A stretch of 11,962 nucleotides of DNA from JBEKYD01 sp049509915 (GTDB lineage Bacteria; Acidobacteriota; Terriglobia; Bryobacterales; Bryobacteraceae). A program made the position numbers and the translations under genes. Where the stretch lies: contig JBEKZL010000229.1 of NCBI GenBank assembly GCA_049509915.1, positions 1-11,962 of the forward strand, read 5' to 3'. This document shows, piece after piece, positions 6,911-11,962 of the stretch. Below the pieces are notes generated by a model. It was given only the letters and a program-made list of their open reading frames with translations. It had not been told where the DNA came from and searched no databases. Every line of letters starts with the position of its first letter. Positions within the stretch are counted from its first letter, which is position 1.

Positions 6911-7140
6911 ATGGGCCGTCGTTGCGCGAGTCGCAAGGTTGAGGAGTCCCATCGTGGACGACGACCGAACGACCGCGACCGGGAAGAATATATCCGCCAG
7001 ATCCTGGAGGCGTACCGGCAAACGCCGGTACGGCGGGAACCGTCCGCCGTGCCGACCGCCTGGTGGCCGCCCAACTGTACCAACCAGGCGTGCCCGAAAC
7101 CGCCGTCGAGAACGCCTCAGCGCGCCTCCGGCCCGGATGA
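6911..7140 (+). pseudogene. Frameshifted, truncated small hypothetical gene
   Basis: Two frames join into one sensible protein if one base is restored near 7026/7027. The first frame (ATG 6911 to 7026) ends with EEYIRQILEAYRQTP. The next frame (from 7027) continues GTAGTVRRADRLVAAQLYQ and then PGVPETAVENAS, stopping at TGA 7138-7140. From memory, this matches small hypothetical proteins of Acidobacteria and relatives with the pattern YI..vL..YR.TPGT.G.VRRADR.lAa.Ly.rGVPl..VENAL.LA..RR, often seen near mobile DNA; I cannot give a family name or function. Those proteins continue well past VENA with a long C-terminal half, which is not found here, so the gene is both frameshifted and 3'-truncated. 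Neither half has a convincing ribosome binding site. The upstream limit is uncertain; the recognisable part begins near 6970. Confidence 0.55.
7011..7032. repeat. Perfect 9-bp inverted repeat spanning the frameshift
   Basis: CGTACCGGC (7011-7019), loop AAAC, GCCGGTACG (7024-7032): all nine pairs are Watson-Crick. The frame break of the pseudogene (7026/7027) lies in the right arm. Restoring one G there would keep the protein frame but put a bulge in the stem. Confidence 0.8.
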
Positions 7141-7232
7141 TGAACAACCAACCCGCACGCCTCCGGCGTGGATGATATCGCCTGCCCCCCAACTCCCATC
7201 ACACGCGCCTCTAGCGCGGATAGCGCGATGAT
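7120..7232. repeat. Three degenerate short repeats in decayed intergenic DNA
   Basis: Copy 1 is at 7120-7141 and copy 2 at 7155-7176; they match at 19 of 22 positions, sharing CGCCTCCGGC and GGATGAT. Copy 3 begins near 7204 with CGCGCCTCTAGCGCGGAT, 14-15 of 18 positions like the others, and ends in ATGAT at 7232. Each copy has an internal dyad; copy 2 is the cleanest, pairing CACGCC with GGCGTG around TCC. The set starts inside the last codons of the pseudogene and runs into non-coding DNA. It may be a decayed REP-like hairpin family or remnants of local duplication. Confidence 0.5.
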
Positions 7233-7378
7233 TGGCCACCGCCCCAGTTCCCGTTCCAAGTCCGGTTCTCGGACTTGGCCATCGCCGCCGAGTGCTACTC
7301 GATCATTCTTGCCAAGTGCCAAAGGATCGATCAAATTCCGGACAGCGCGCCCGAGCCTCACTACCGGTTGCCGCAGGG
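7141..7378. other. Non-coding remnant between pseudogene and ROK gene
   Basis: No frame on either strand gives a protein I recognise or a start with a ribosome binding site. Apart from repeat copies 2 and 3 and the hairpin at 7256-7278, nothing else is evident. Open frames running through on the minus strand continue into the antisense of the ROK gene and are not credible. The missing C-terminal half of the pseudogene family is not found here in any frame. Confidence 0.5.
7256..7278. repeat. Perfect 9-bp hairpin downstream of the ROK gene
   Basis: CCAAGTCCG (7256-7264), loop GTTCT, CGGACTTGG (7270-7278), with no mismatches. For the minus-strand ROK gene, which ends at 7379, it lies about 100 bases past the stop codon. 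There is no T-run after it on either strand, so it may be a factor-assisted terminator, an RNA 3'-end stabiliser or an unrelated repeat hairpin. Confidence 0.6.
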
Positions 7379-8341
7379 TCAAATTCCAATGGCGATGGCG
7401 AGAGCGGCGGCGTCGCCGATGCTTTCTCCTAGTTCGGCGGGGACGACTTGGCAAGCGGCCACCGAACCGGGCAGGGCTTCGCGGGCCAGGGTGACGCGGG
7501 CGGGGGCGAGGAGGGGTTCGCCGATGCGCATGGCCAAGCCGCCGATGACGATGCGTTGAGGGTTGAACAGGTCGACCAGGATGGCGAGGGTGCGGCCGAG
7601 GCGGACGCCGGTGGAGCGGATGACGCGTTTGGCCAGCGGGTCGTCGGCGCGGGCGGCTTCGGCAATGTCGCGGGCGGAAACCTGGCCGTTCGCCTGGAAG
7701 CGTTCGGCTAGCGCGGTCTGACGGCCCTGGCGCCGCGCGAGGGCGGTTGCGGCCACCTGCGCCAGTCCGCCGCCGCTCACCCAACCCTCCACCGAGCCTG
7801 CCTTGTGATAGCCGACCGGGCCGGAGGCAGTGAGACGCACGTGGCCGATTTCCCCGGCCATGCCGGTAGCGCCGCGATACAGCTTGCCGTTGGCGATAAT
7901 GCCGGCGCCGAAGCCGGTACCCATGGTGAGGAAGAGCATGTGGTCGGTGCCGCGGCCGGCGCCGAAGCGATGTTCGGCCACGGCGCCGGCGTTGGCGTCG
8001 TTTTCGAGATGGCAGAGGACGCCGAATTCCTTCTGGAGAACCGAGACAATGGGTACGTCCACCCAAGTCCAGAGGTTGGGCGGGGCTTGAATGACGCCGG
8101 CCACCGCGTCGAGGGGGCTGCCGCAACTGACGCCGATGCCTTGGAGCGCGGCGTCCGGGCCGTGGGCGGCCAGCGCCCGATGAAGGGCGGCGAAGATGGA
8201 TTTGAGAGCGGGCTCGGGGCCATCGGCCGGGAAGGTTGGAAACTCGGTGCGCTCGAGGACGGCGGGCGGATCGGCGGAAAGGACGATGGCGGTCTTGGTG
8301 CCGCCGATATCGACTCCCGCCCAGAAGTGCTTGGTGGGCAT
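7379..8341 (-). CDS. ROK-family sugar kinase homologue lacking the zinc-site cysteines
   Basis: Predicted cytoplasmic ATP-dependent sugar kinase (glucokinase or N-acetylhexosamine kinase type); the substrate cannot be read from sequence. The 320-residue protein has the phosphate-1 motif DIGGTKT (11-17), the catalytic region ENDANAGAVAEH with D115 as predicted base, an adenosine/phosphate segment TMGTGFGAGI (139-148), and GEIGH (163-167). There is no N-terminal winged helix, so it is not a NagC/Mlc-type repressor. The usual ROK zinc motif CxCGxxGCxE is altered: GPVGYHKAGSVEGW has V176, Y178 and S183 where the three cysteines would be, while E185 is kept. From memory, a subfamily with GPVGYGKAGS-type sequence exists, so this looks like a lineage feature rather than decay. 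No Shine-Dalgarno precedes the ATG at 8341; a promoter lies very close. It is divergent from the str operon and upstream of the sulfatase on the same strand, but about 670 bp of remnant DNA separates them. Confidence 0.88.
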   Translation of the reverse strand: MPTKHFWAGVDIGGTKTAIVLSADPPAVLERTEFPTFPADGPEPALKSIFAALHRALAAHGPDAALQGIGVSCGSPLDAVAGVIQAPPNLWTWVDVPIVSVLQKEFGVLCHLENDANAGAVAEHRFGAGRGTDHMLFLTMGTGFGAGIIANGKLYRGATGMAGEIGHVRLTASGPVGYHKAGSVEGWVSGGGLAQVAATALARRQGRQTALAERFQANGQVSARDIAEAARADDPLAKRVIRSTGVRLGRTLAILVDLFNPQRIVIGGLAMRIGEPLLAPARVTLAREALPGSVAACQVVPAELGESIGDAAALAIAIGI

Positions 8342-8351
8342 AGAATTAACG

Positions 8352-8381
8352 AGAATACAAGGCGGGCACGGGGAAGGTCAA
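8352..8381 (-). promoter_or_regulatory. Sigma-70-like promoter for the ROK gene
   Basis: On the minus strand, TTGACC (8381-8376; 5 of 6 consensus) and TATTCT (8357-8352; 4 of 6) are separated by 18 bases. A start site about 7 bases below the -10 box would fall near 8345, leaving only about 4 bases before the ATG at 8341. Together with the lack of a ribosome binding site, this suggests a leaderless or nearly leaderless mRNA. Confidence 0.5.
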
Positions 8382-8434
8382 CCTGGGGTGTCCAGGCTTT
8401 CGCGGGGAAGTATGGTGGGTTGGGCGAGAAGAGT

Positions 8435-8452
8435 ACCGGGACGAGTCCCGGT
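8435..8452. repeat. Perfect 8-bp inverted repeat between ROK gene and str operon
   Basis: ACCGGGAC (8435-8442), two-base spacer GA, GTCCCGGT (8445-8452). It lies about 55 bases upstream of the ROK -35 box and about 55 bases upstream of the candidate str promoter, in the divergent control region. It could bind a dimeric regulator or form a tight hairpin; there is no adjoining T-tract. Confidence 0.45.
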
Positions 8453-8507
8453 TGTGGCAGGCGGAGAGTCTGGCGGAGAGCCCGCTCCACGAGAAAGAAA
8501 CGTCATG

Positions 8508-8537
8508 TTGCATTTCCCGATCCACTTCGGTTAAGAT
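8508..8537 (+). promoter_or_regulatory. Candidate str-operon promoter
   Basis: TTGCAT (8508-8513) and TAAGAT (8532-8537) are 18 bases apart, the best plus-strand pair I could place in the gap, but each matches the consensus only partly (3 and 4 of 6). The palindrome AAACATGTTT follows at 8538-8547, around the expected start site. A second, weaker -10-like TATAGA is at 8749-8754 with no good -35. Confidence 0.3.
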
Positions 8538-8822
8538 AAACATGTTTCGCGAGTGTAAGCTTTCTGCTCCTGTGCTACCACCTGTGTGTTCGATTGCCAG
8601 GTCCGGCCAGGGGTGAGGCCCCGAGGTTTCGCCGGTCAACTCCGAACGAAACATGGGCCTGTCCGAAGCAGGTAATCCTCGCTGTTAGCGACCTAAGATT
8701 TAATACGGGGCTCGGAGGCGGGCTCTGGTCGAGTGTGGGTTCACCGCGTATAGACTGTCGATCGCGAAAGGCGTTTTTGGGTTTTTGAGCGGCCGAGAGG
8801 CTAGACGCGAAAAGGAACAATC
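8538..8822 (+). other. Possible folded leader upstream of rpsL; no gene seen
   Basis: About 285 bases without a credible coding frame. Several local hairpins lie in a row: GGGG/CCCC at about 8610-8622; GTTTCG (8626-8631) with CGAAAC (8647-8652), with an inner CGG/CCG step; CCTG/CAGG around TCCGAAG at about 8658-8672; and CGCT/AGCG around GTT at about 8680-8690. Near the 3' end two T5 runs occur (about 8774-8786), preceded only by weak stems, so an attenuator is possible but not convincing. I checked by eye for TPP, cobalamin, c-di-GMP and SRP/RNase P RNA core motifs and saw none. The segment could be a 5' leader controlling ribosomal-protein synthesis, or ordinary spacer. Confidence 0.3.
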
Positions 8823-9197
8823 GTGCCAACGTTCAACCAACTTGTGCGTAAAGGGCGGAGAGCGCCTGTTTGGAAAACTTCGAGTCCGGCGCTCGAAAGC
8901 TGCCCGCAGAAGCGCGGGGTCTGCACCCGCGTGTACACGTCGACCCCCAAGAAGCCGAACTCGGCGTTGCGGAAAGTGGCGCGCGTGCGGCTCACCAACG
9001 GGATTGAAGTAACCACTTATATACCGGGCGTGGGACACAACCTGCAGGAGCACTCGATCGTGCTGATCCGCGGCGGCCGCGTGAAGGATTTGCCGGGCGT
9101 GCGGTATCACGTGGTACGCGGCGCGCTCGATACGGCGGGCGTGGCCAATCGCAAGCAGGGGCGTTCGAAGTATGGGGCCAAGAGGCCCAAGTCTTAA
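8823..9197 (+). CDS. rpsL: 30S ribosomal protein S12
   Basis: Decoding-centre protein of the small subunit. All 124 residues align with the bacterial family: MPTFNQLVRKGRR, CPQKRGVCTRVYTSTPKKPN, SALRKVARVRLTNG, IPGVGHNLQEHS, RVKDLPGVRYHVVRGALDT and the basic tail SKYGAKRPKS. K43 and K88, where substitutions give streptomycin resistance, are both wild type, so a sensitive-type S12 is expected. D89 is the residue methylthiolated by RimO in other bacteria. The start is GTG at 8823, supported by AAAGGAA (8811-8817) at a proper distance and by the conserved MPT N-terminus; no ATG fits. The stretch APVWKTSSPALESC (14-27) has a Trp and fewer lysines than usual, a local variation. It is the first gene of the str operon, with rpsG 16 bases after its stop. 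Confidence 0.98.
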   Translation: MPTFNQLVRKGRRAPVWKTSSPALESCPQKRGVCTRVYTSTPKKPNSALRKVARVRLTNGIEVTTYIPGVGHNLQEHSIVLIRGGRVKDLPGVRYHVVRGALDTAGVANRKQGRSKYGAKRPKS

Positions 9198-9213
9198 CTT
9201 AAGAGTCGAGATT

Positions 9214-9684
9214 ATGCCACGCAGACGAAGAGCCGAAGTTAGGGAAGTGGTTGCGGACCCGGTCTACAACTCCACGCTGGTGGAGAAATTCGTGAACTCG
9301 ATGATGTGGGAAGGCAAGAAGACCGTGGCGCAGGGCATCTTCTACGATGCCATGGAGAAGCTGAAGGAGCGGACCAGCGACGATCCGCTGAAAGCTTTCA
9401 AGAAAGCCGTGGAAAACGCCAAGCCGCTGCTGGAAGTGAAGACACGGCGCGTGGGCGGGGCCAACTACCAGGTGCCGATCGAAGTGCCGCAGACGCGGCG
9501 CACGTCGCTCGCGATCCGCTGGATCATTCTGAATGCGCGCGGGCGAGCGGAAAAAGGCATGCCGGAGAAGTTGGCCAACGAATTGAACGACGCCGCCAAT
9601 TTGCGCGGCGGTGCCATCAAGAAGCGCGACGACGTACATCGCATGGCGGAAGCCAACAAGGCTTTCGCGCACTACCGCTGGTAA
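9214..9684 (+). CDS. rpsG: 30S ribosomal protein S7
   Basis: Primary binding protein of the 3' major domain of 16S rRNA, near the E site; in Escherichia coli S7 also represses translation of its own operon. The 156 residues match the family in length and sequence: MPRRRRAEVREVVADPVYNS, KFVNSMMWEGKKTVAQGIFY, PLLEVKTRRVGGANYQVPIE and the C-terminal HRMAEANKAFAHYRW. The ATG at 9214 gives the expected basic N-terminus; in-frame coding upstream (to 9172) only overlaps the end of rpsL in another frame. Only a weak GAG-type ribosome binding site precedes it, and the spacing of 16 bases from rpsL suggests translational coupling. The short palindrome CTTAACTTAAG (9193-9203) covers the rpsL stop codon. 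The small gap leaves little room for the longer S7 target seen between these genes in E. coli. Confidence 0.98.
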   Translation: MPRRRRAEVREVVADPVYNSTLVEKFVNSMMWEGKKTVAQGIFYDAMEKLKERTSDDPLKAFKKAVENAKPLLEVKTRRVGGANYQVPIEVPQTRRTSLAIRWIILNARGRAEKGMPEKLANELNDAANLRGGAIKKRDDVHRMAEANKAFAHYRW

Positions 9685-9711
9685 GGGAAACGGGCAACGG
9701 GTTTAGACTGC

Positions 9712-11802
9712 ATGGCAAGAAAGATTCCACTCGAGAGGATGAGGAACATCGGCATCGCGGCCCATATCGATGCCGGTAAAACGACAACCACCGAGCGTAT
9801 CCTTTATTATACCGGCCGGTCCCACAAGATCGGCGAGGTCCATGAGGGCACCGCCACCATGGACTGGATGGAACAGGAGCAGGAGCGCGGCATTACCATC
9901 ACATCGGCCGCCACCACCTGCTACTGGCGTGACATGCAGATCAATATTATCGACACACCTGGCCACGTGGATTTTACGGCCGAGGTGGAGCGCTCCCTGC
10001 GCGTGCTGGATGGCGCGGTGGCGGTATTCGACGCCGTGGCCGGGGTGCAGCCGCAATCGGAGACAGTGTGGCGGCAGGCGGACAAATACAAAGTGCCGCG
10101 GCTGTGTTTCATCAATAAGATGGACCGCGTGGGCGCGGATTACTTCCGCTCGGTGGAAACGATCGTGGAGCGGTTGAAGGCGCGTCCGGTACCGATTCAG
10201 ATACCGGTGGGCGCCGAAGACCAGTTCAAGGGCATCGTCGACCTGGTCGCCATGAAGGCCGTGATCTGGCGCGACGAAACGCTGGGAGCGGAATTCGACA
10301 TCGTGGACGTCCCCGCCGACCTGGTGGAGAAGGCCAAGGAGTACCGCGACAAGCTGGTGGAGGCGGTTTCGGAATTCGACGACCACCTGTTTGAGAAGTT
10401 CATCAACGGCGAGCCGCTGACGGTCGAAGAAATTCAGGCTGGAATCCGTAAAGCCACCCTGGCGATGAAGATCTTTCCGGTGATCTGCGGCTCGGCGTTC
10501 AAGAACAAGGGCGTGCAGACCATGCTGGACGCGGTGGTGGATTACCTGCCATCGCCGGTGGACATTGCCGCCGTTGTGGGCACCGACGTCGACAATCTCG
10601 AACTCAAAGTGACGCGCAAGGCAGCCGACGACGAGCCGTTCGCGGCGCTCGTGTTCAAGATCATGACCGACCCGTACTCGGGGCAACTGGCGTTTTTCCG
10701 GGTGTATTCGGGCAGGCTGTCGGCGGGTGAATCGATCTACAATGTGGCCAAGCGGCGCCGGGAGCGGGTGGGGCGGCTGCTGCGCATGCACGCCAACAAG
10801 CGCGAAGACATCGACGAGATCCTGGCCGGCGACATTTGCGCGGCGGTGGGACTGCGGGCGGTATCGACGGGCGACACGATTTGCGACGAGAAGTCGCCGG
10901 TGATTCTGGAGCGGATCGATTTCCCCACGCCGGTGATTCAGTTGGCGGTGGAACCGAAGACCAAGGCCGATCAGGAAAAGATGGGCATGGCAATCGCCAA
11001 GCTTGCGCAGGAAGATCCCACTTTCCGCGTGAATACCGACCCTGAAACCGGGCAGACAATTCTTTCCGGCATGGGTGAACTGCACCTGGAAATCATCGTC
11101 GACCGCATGATGCGCGAGTTCGGCGTGGCGGCCAACGTGGGCAAGCCGCAAGTGGCGTATCGCGAGACCATCCGGCAGATGTCGGAATACGATTACACCC
11201 ACAAGAAGCAGACCGGCGGCAGTGGCCAGTACGCGCGCTGCAAGCTGAGGGTAGAGCCGAATCCGGGTAAAGGCTTCGTTTTCGAAAACGAGATTCGCGG
11301 CGGGAACATTCCCAAGGAATTTATTCCGGCGGTGGAAAAGGGCGTGGTGGAAGCGCTCGAAGGCGGCATCCTGGCCGGCTATCCGATGGTGGACGTGCAG
11401 GTGACAGTGTTCGACGGCGCCTATCACGAGGTGGATTCGTCGGAGATGGCGTTCAAGATCTGCGCCTCGATCTGCGTCAAGGACGCCTGCCGCAAGGCCA
11501 AGCCGGTGCTGCTGGAGCCGGTGATGGCGGTGGAGGTGACCGTGCCGGAGGAATACATGGGCCCGGTAAACGGGGACCTGATCTCGCGGCGCGGACAACT
11601 GGAAGGCACCGAAATTCAGGGCAACACGCAGTTGATCAAGGCAAGCGTGCCGCTGAGCGAGATGTTCGGTTATGTGAACGAGCTGCGCTCGCGCACGCAG
11701 GGACGCGGCAGCTACACCATGCACTTCTCGCGTTACGAGGAAGTGCCGAAATCGGTCTCCGAGGAGATCGTGAGCCGCGTTCAAGGGAAAGTGACCAGGT
11801 AG
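9712..11802 (+). CDS. fusA: Elongation factor G
   Basis: Translocation GTPase that moves tRNA and mRNA through the ribosome and also helps recycle ribosomes. The 696 residues match EF-G1 length. G1 is AHIDAGKT (17-24), the switch I region has RGITITSAAT, G3 is DTPGH (81-85, with H85 the catalytic histidine equivalent), and G4 is NKMD (135-138). Domains II-V follow in order: FKIMTDPYSGQLAFFRVYSG in domain II, GMGELHLEIIVDRM in III, AYHEVDSSEMAFKICAS in IV and EVTVPEEYMGPVNGDL in V. No frameshift or missing motif is visible. The ATG at 9712 gives the standard MARK(I/T)P N-terminus although its ribosome binding site is poor; it lies 27 bases after rpsG. Placement directly after rpsL-rpsG and before tuf is the classic str order, supporting the housekeeping copy rather than an EF-G2 paralogue. 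Confidence 0.98.
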   Translation: MARKIPLERMRNIGIAAHIDAGKTTTTERILYYTGRSHKIGEVHEGTATMDWMEQEQERGITITSAATTCYWRDMQINIIDTPGHVDFTAEVERSLRVLDGAVAVFDAVAGVQPQSETVWRQADKYKVPRLCFINKMDRVGADYFRSVETIVERLKARPVPIQIPVGAEDQFKGIVDLVAMKAVIWRDETLGAEFDIVDVPADLVEKAKEYRDKLVEAVSEFDDHLFEKFINGEPLTVEEIQAGIRKATLAMKIFPVICGSAFKNKGVQTMLDAVVDYLPSPVDIAAVVGTDVDNLELKVTRKAADDEPFAALVFKIMTDPYSGQLAFFRVYSGRLSAGESIYNVAKRRRERVGRLLRMHANKREDIDEILAGDICAAVGLRAVSTGDTICDEKSPVILERIDFPTPVIQLAVEPKTKADQEKMGMAIAKLAQEDPTFRVNTDPETGQTILSGMGELHLEIIVDRMMREFGVAANVGKPQVAYRETIRQMSEYDYTHKKQTGGSGQYARCKLRVEPNPGKGFVFENEIRGGNIPKEFIPAVEKGVVEALEGGILAGYPMVDVQVTVFDGAYHEVDSSEMAFKICASICVKDACRKAKPVLLEPVMAVEVTVPEEYMGPVNGDLISRRGQLEGTEIQGNTQLIKASVPLSEMFGYVNELRSRTQGRGSYTMHFSRYEEVPKSVSEEIVSRVQGKVTR

Positions 11803-11841
11803 GCCGGCTTCAAAAAGTTTGGCGAAGGAGATTGGTGGCAC

Positions 11842-11962
11842 ATGGCAAAGGAAAAATTCGACCGCAACAAGCCGCACGTCAACATCGGGACCATCGGACA
11901 CATCGATCACGGCAAGACCACGCTGACGGCCGCGATTACGAAGGTGCTGGCCAAGCACAATC
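11842..11962 (+). CDS. tuf: Elongation factor Tu, N-terminal fragment (window end)
   Basis: Delivers aminoacyl-tRNA to the ribosome as a GTP complex. Only the first 40 residues are in the window: MAKEKFDRNKPHVNIGTIGH, then IDHGKTTLTAAITKVLAKHN. They carry the G1 loop GHIDHGKT (19-26) in the EF-Tu form; Ile replaces the more common Val in GHVDHGK. It starts 39 bases after fusA. GAAGGAG at 11824-11830 is the likely ribosome binding site, but its 11-base distance to the ATG is somewhat long. The frame is open to the last base, and the gene continues beyond the window. Acidobacteria often have more than one tuf copy; this is the str-operon copy. Confidence 0.96.
   Translation, partial: MAKEKFDRNKPHVNIGTIGHIDHGKTTLTAAITKVLAKHN

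Noticed and set aside
6911..7378. A complete insertion sequence in the remnant region.
   Set aside because: No transposase motifs, no paired terminal repeats and no target duplication could be found; only a broken small gene and short repeats are visible.
6888..8126. 412-codon minus-strand frame overlapping the ROK gene and remnant DNA.
   Set aside because: Arg/Pro/His-rich low-complexity product in a different frame from the clear ROK protein.
8586..8600. T-loop-like GTTCGATTGC suggesting a tRNA.
   Set aside because: No matching T-stem, anticodon arm or acceptor stem can be folded around it.
8590..8680. Possible small SRP RNA because of CCAGGTCCGG and GAAGCAGG.
   Set aside because: The conserved GGAAGGAAGCAG-type apical loop is not assembled; the two pieces are about 60 bases apart and do not pair as in SRP RNA.
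8823..9197. Possible streptomycin-resistance allele of rpsL.
   Set aside because: K43 and K88 are both wild type.
9703..11958. 751-codon open frame on the minus strand, opposite fusA and the start of tuf.
   Set aside because: Histidine- and leucine-rich composition and exact overlap with canonical EF-G show it is an antisense by-product of codon bias.

Overview
The window looks like GC-rich chromosomal DNA from an acidobacterium, most plausibly a Solibacter/Bryobacter-type member of Acidobacteriota. The main clue is a secreted protein (3336-4280) with the layout of the 'VWFA-related Acidobacterial domain' family. High GC, a citramalate synthase joined to an ilv operon, and a Tat-exported sulfatase next to a secreted esterase fit the same group. 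The taxonomic call is an inference from gene content.

Region 1 (1-3234, + strand) is a branched-chain amino-acid operon: the 3' part of ilvN (acetolactate synthase regulatory subunit), ilvC (ketol-acid reductoisomerase) and cimA ((R)-citramalate synthase). CimA makes citramalate from pyruvate and acetyl-CoA, which leads to 2-oxobutyrate for isoleucine; IlvN (with an IlvB presumably just upstream) and IlvC then serve the isoleucine and valine branches. The operon faces the VWFA gene, and the 101-base gap between them holds two GC-rich hairpins.

Region 2 (3336-8341) is accessory. It has the exported VWFA protein (-), a divergent secreted alpha/beta-hydrolase of the sugar-ester esterase type (+), a convergent Tat-exported arylsulfatase-type sulfatase (-), and a ROK-family sugar kinase homologue (-). 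The esterase and sulfatase could work together on decorated glycans outside the cytoplasm, with the ROK protein acting on a released sugar, but no substrate can be read from the sequence. Between the sulfatase and the ROK gene lies about 670 bp of decayed DNA. It holds a small frameshifted and truncated gene (6911-7140), whose frame break lies inside a perfect inverted repeat, followed by three degenerate short repeats and another perfect hairpin.

Region 3 (8342-11962, + strand) is the str operon: a roughly 480-bp upstream region with a candidate promoter and a possibly folded leader, then rpsL (S12), rpsG (S7), fusA (EF-G) and the start of tuf (EF-Tu). All four genes look intact and canonical, apart from tuf running off the window end. 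rpoBC is not next to rpsL here; the upstream neighbour is the divergent ROK gene.

I found no CRISPR array, phage module, rRNA, convincing tRNA or complete insertion sequence. I do not see a new multi-gene system. The most interesting items are the broken small gene with its inverted repeat at the frameshift, the str-operon leader, and the ROK protein without the usual zinc-site cysteines.
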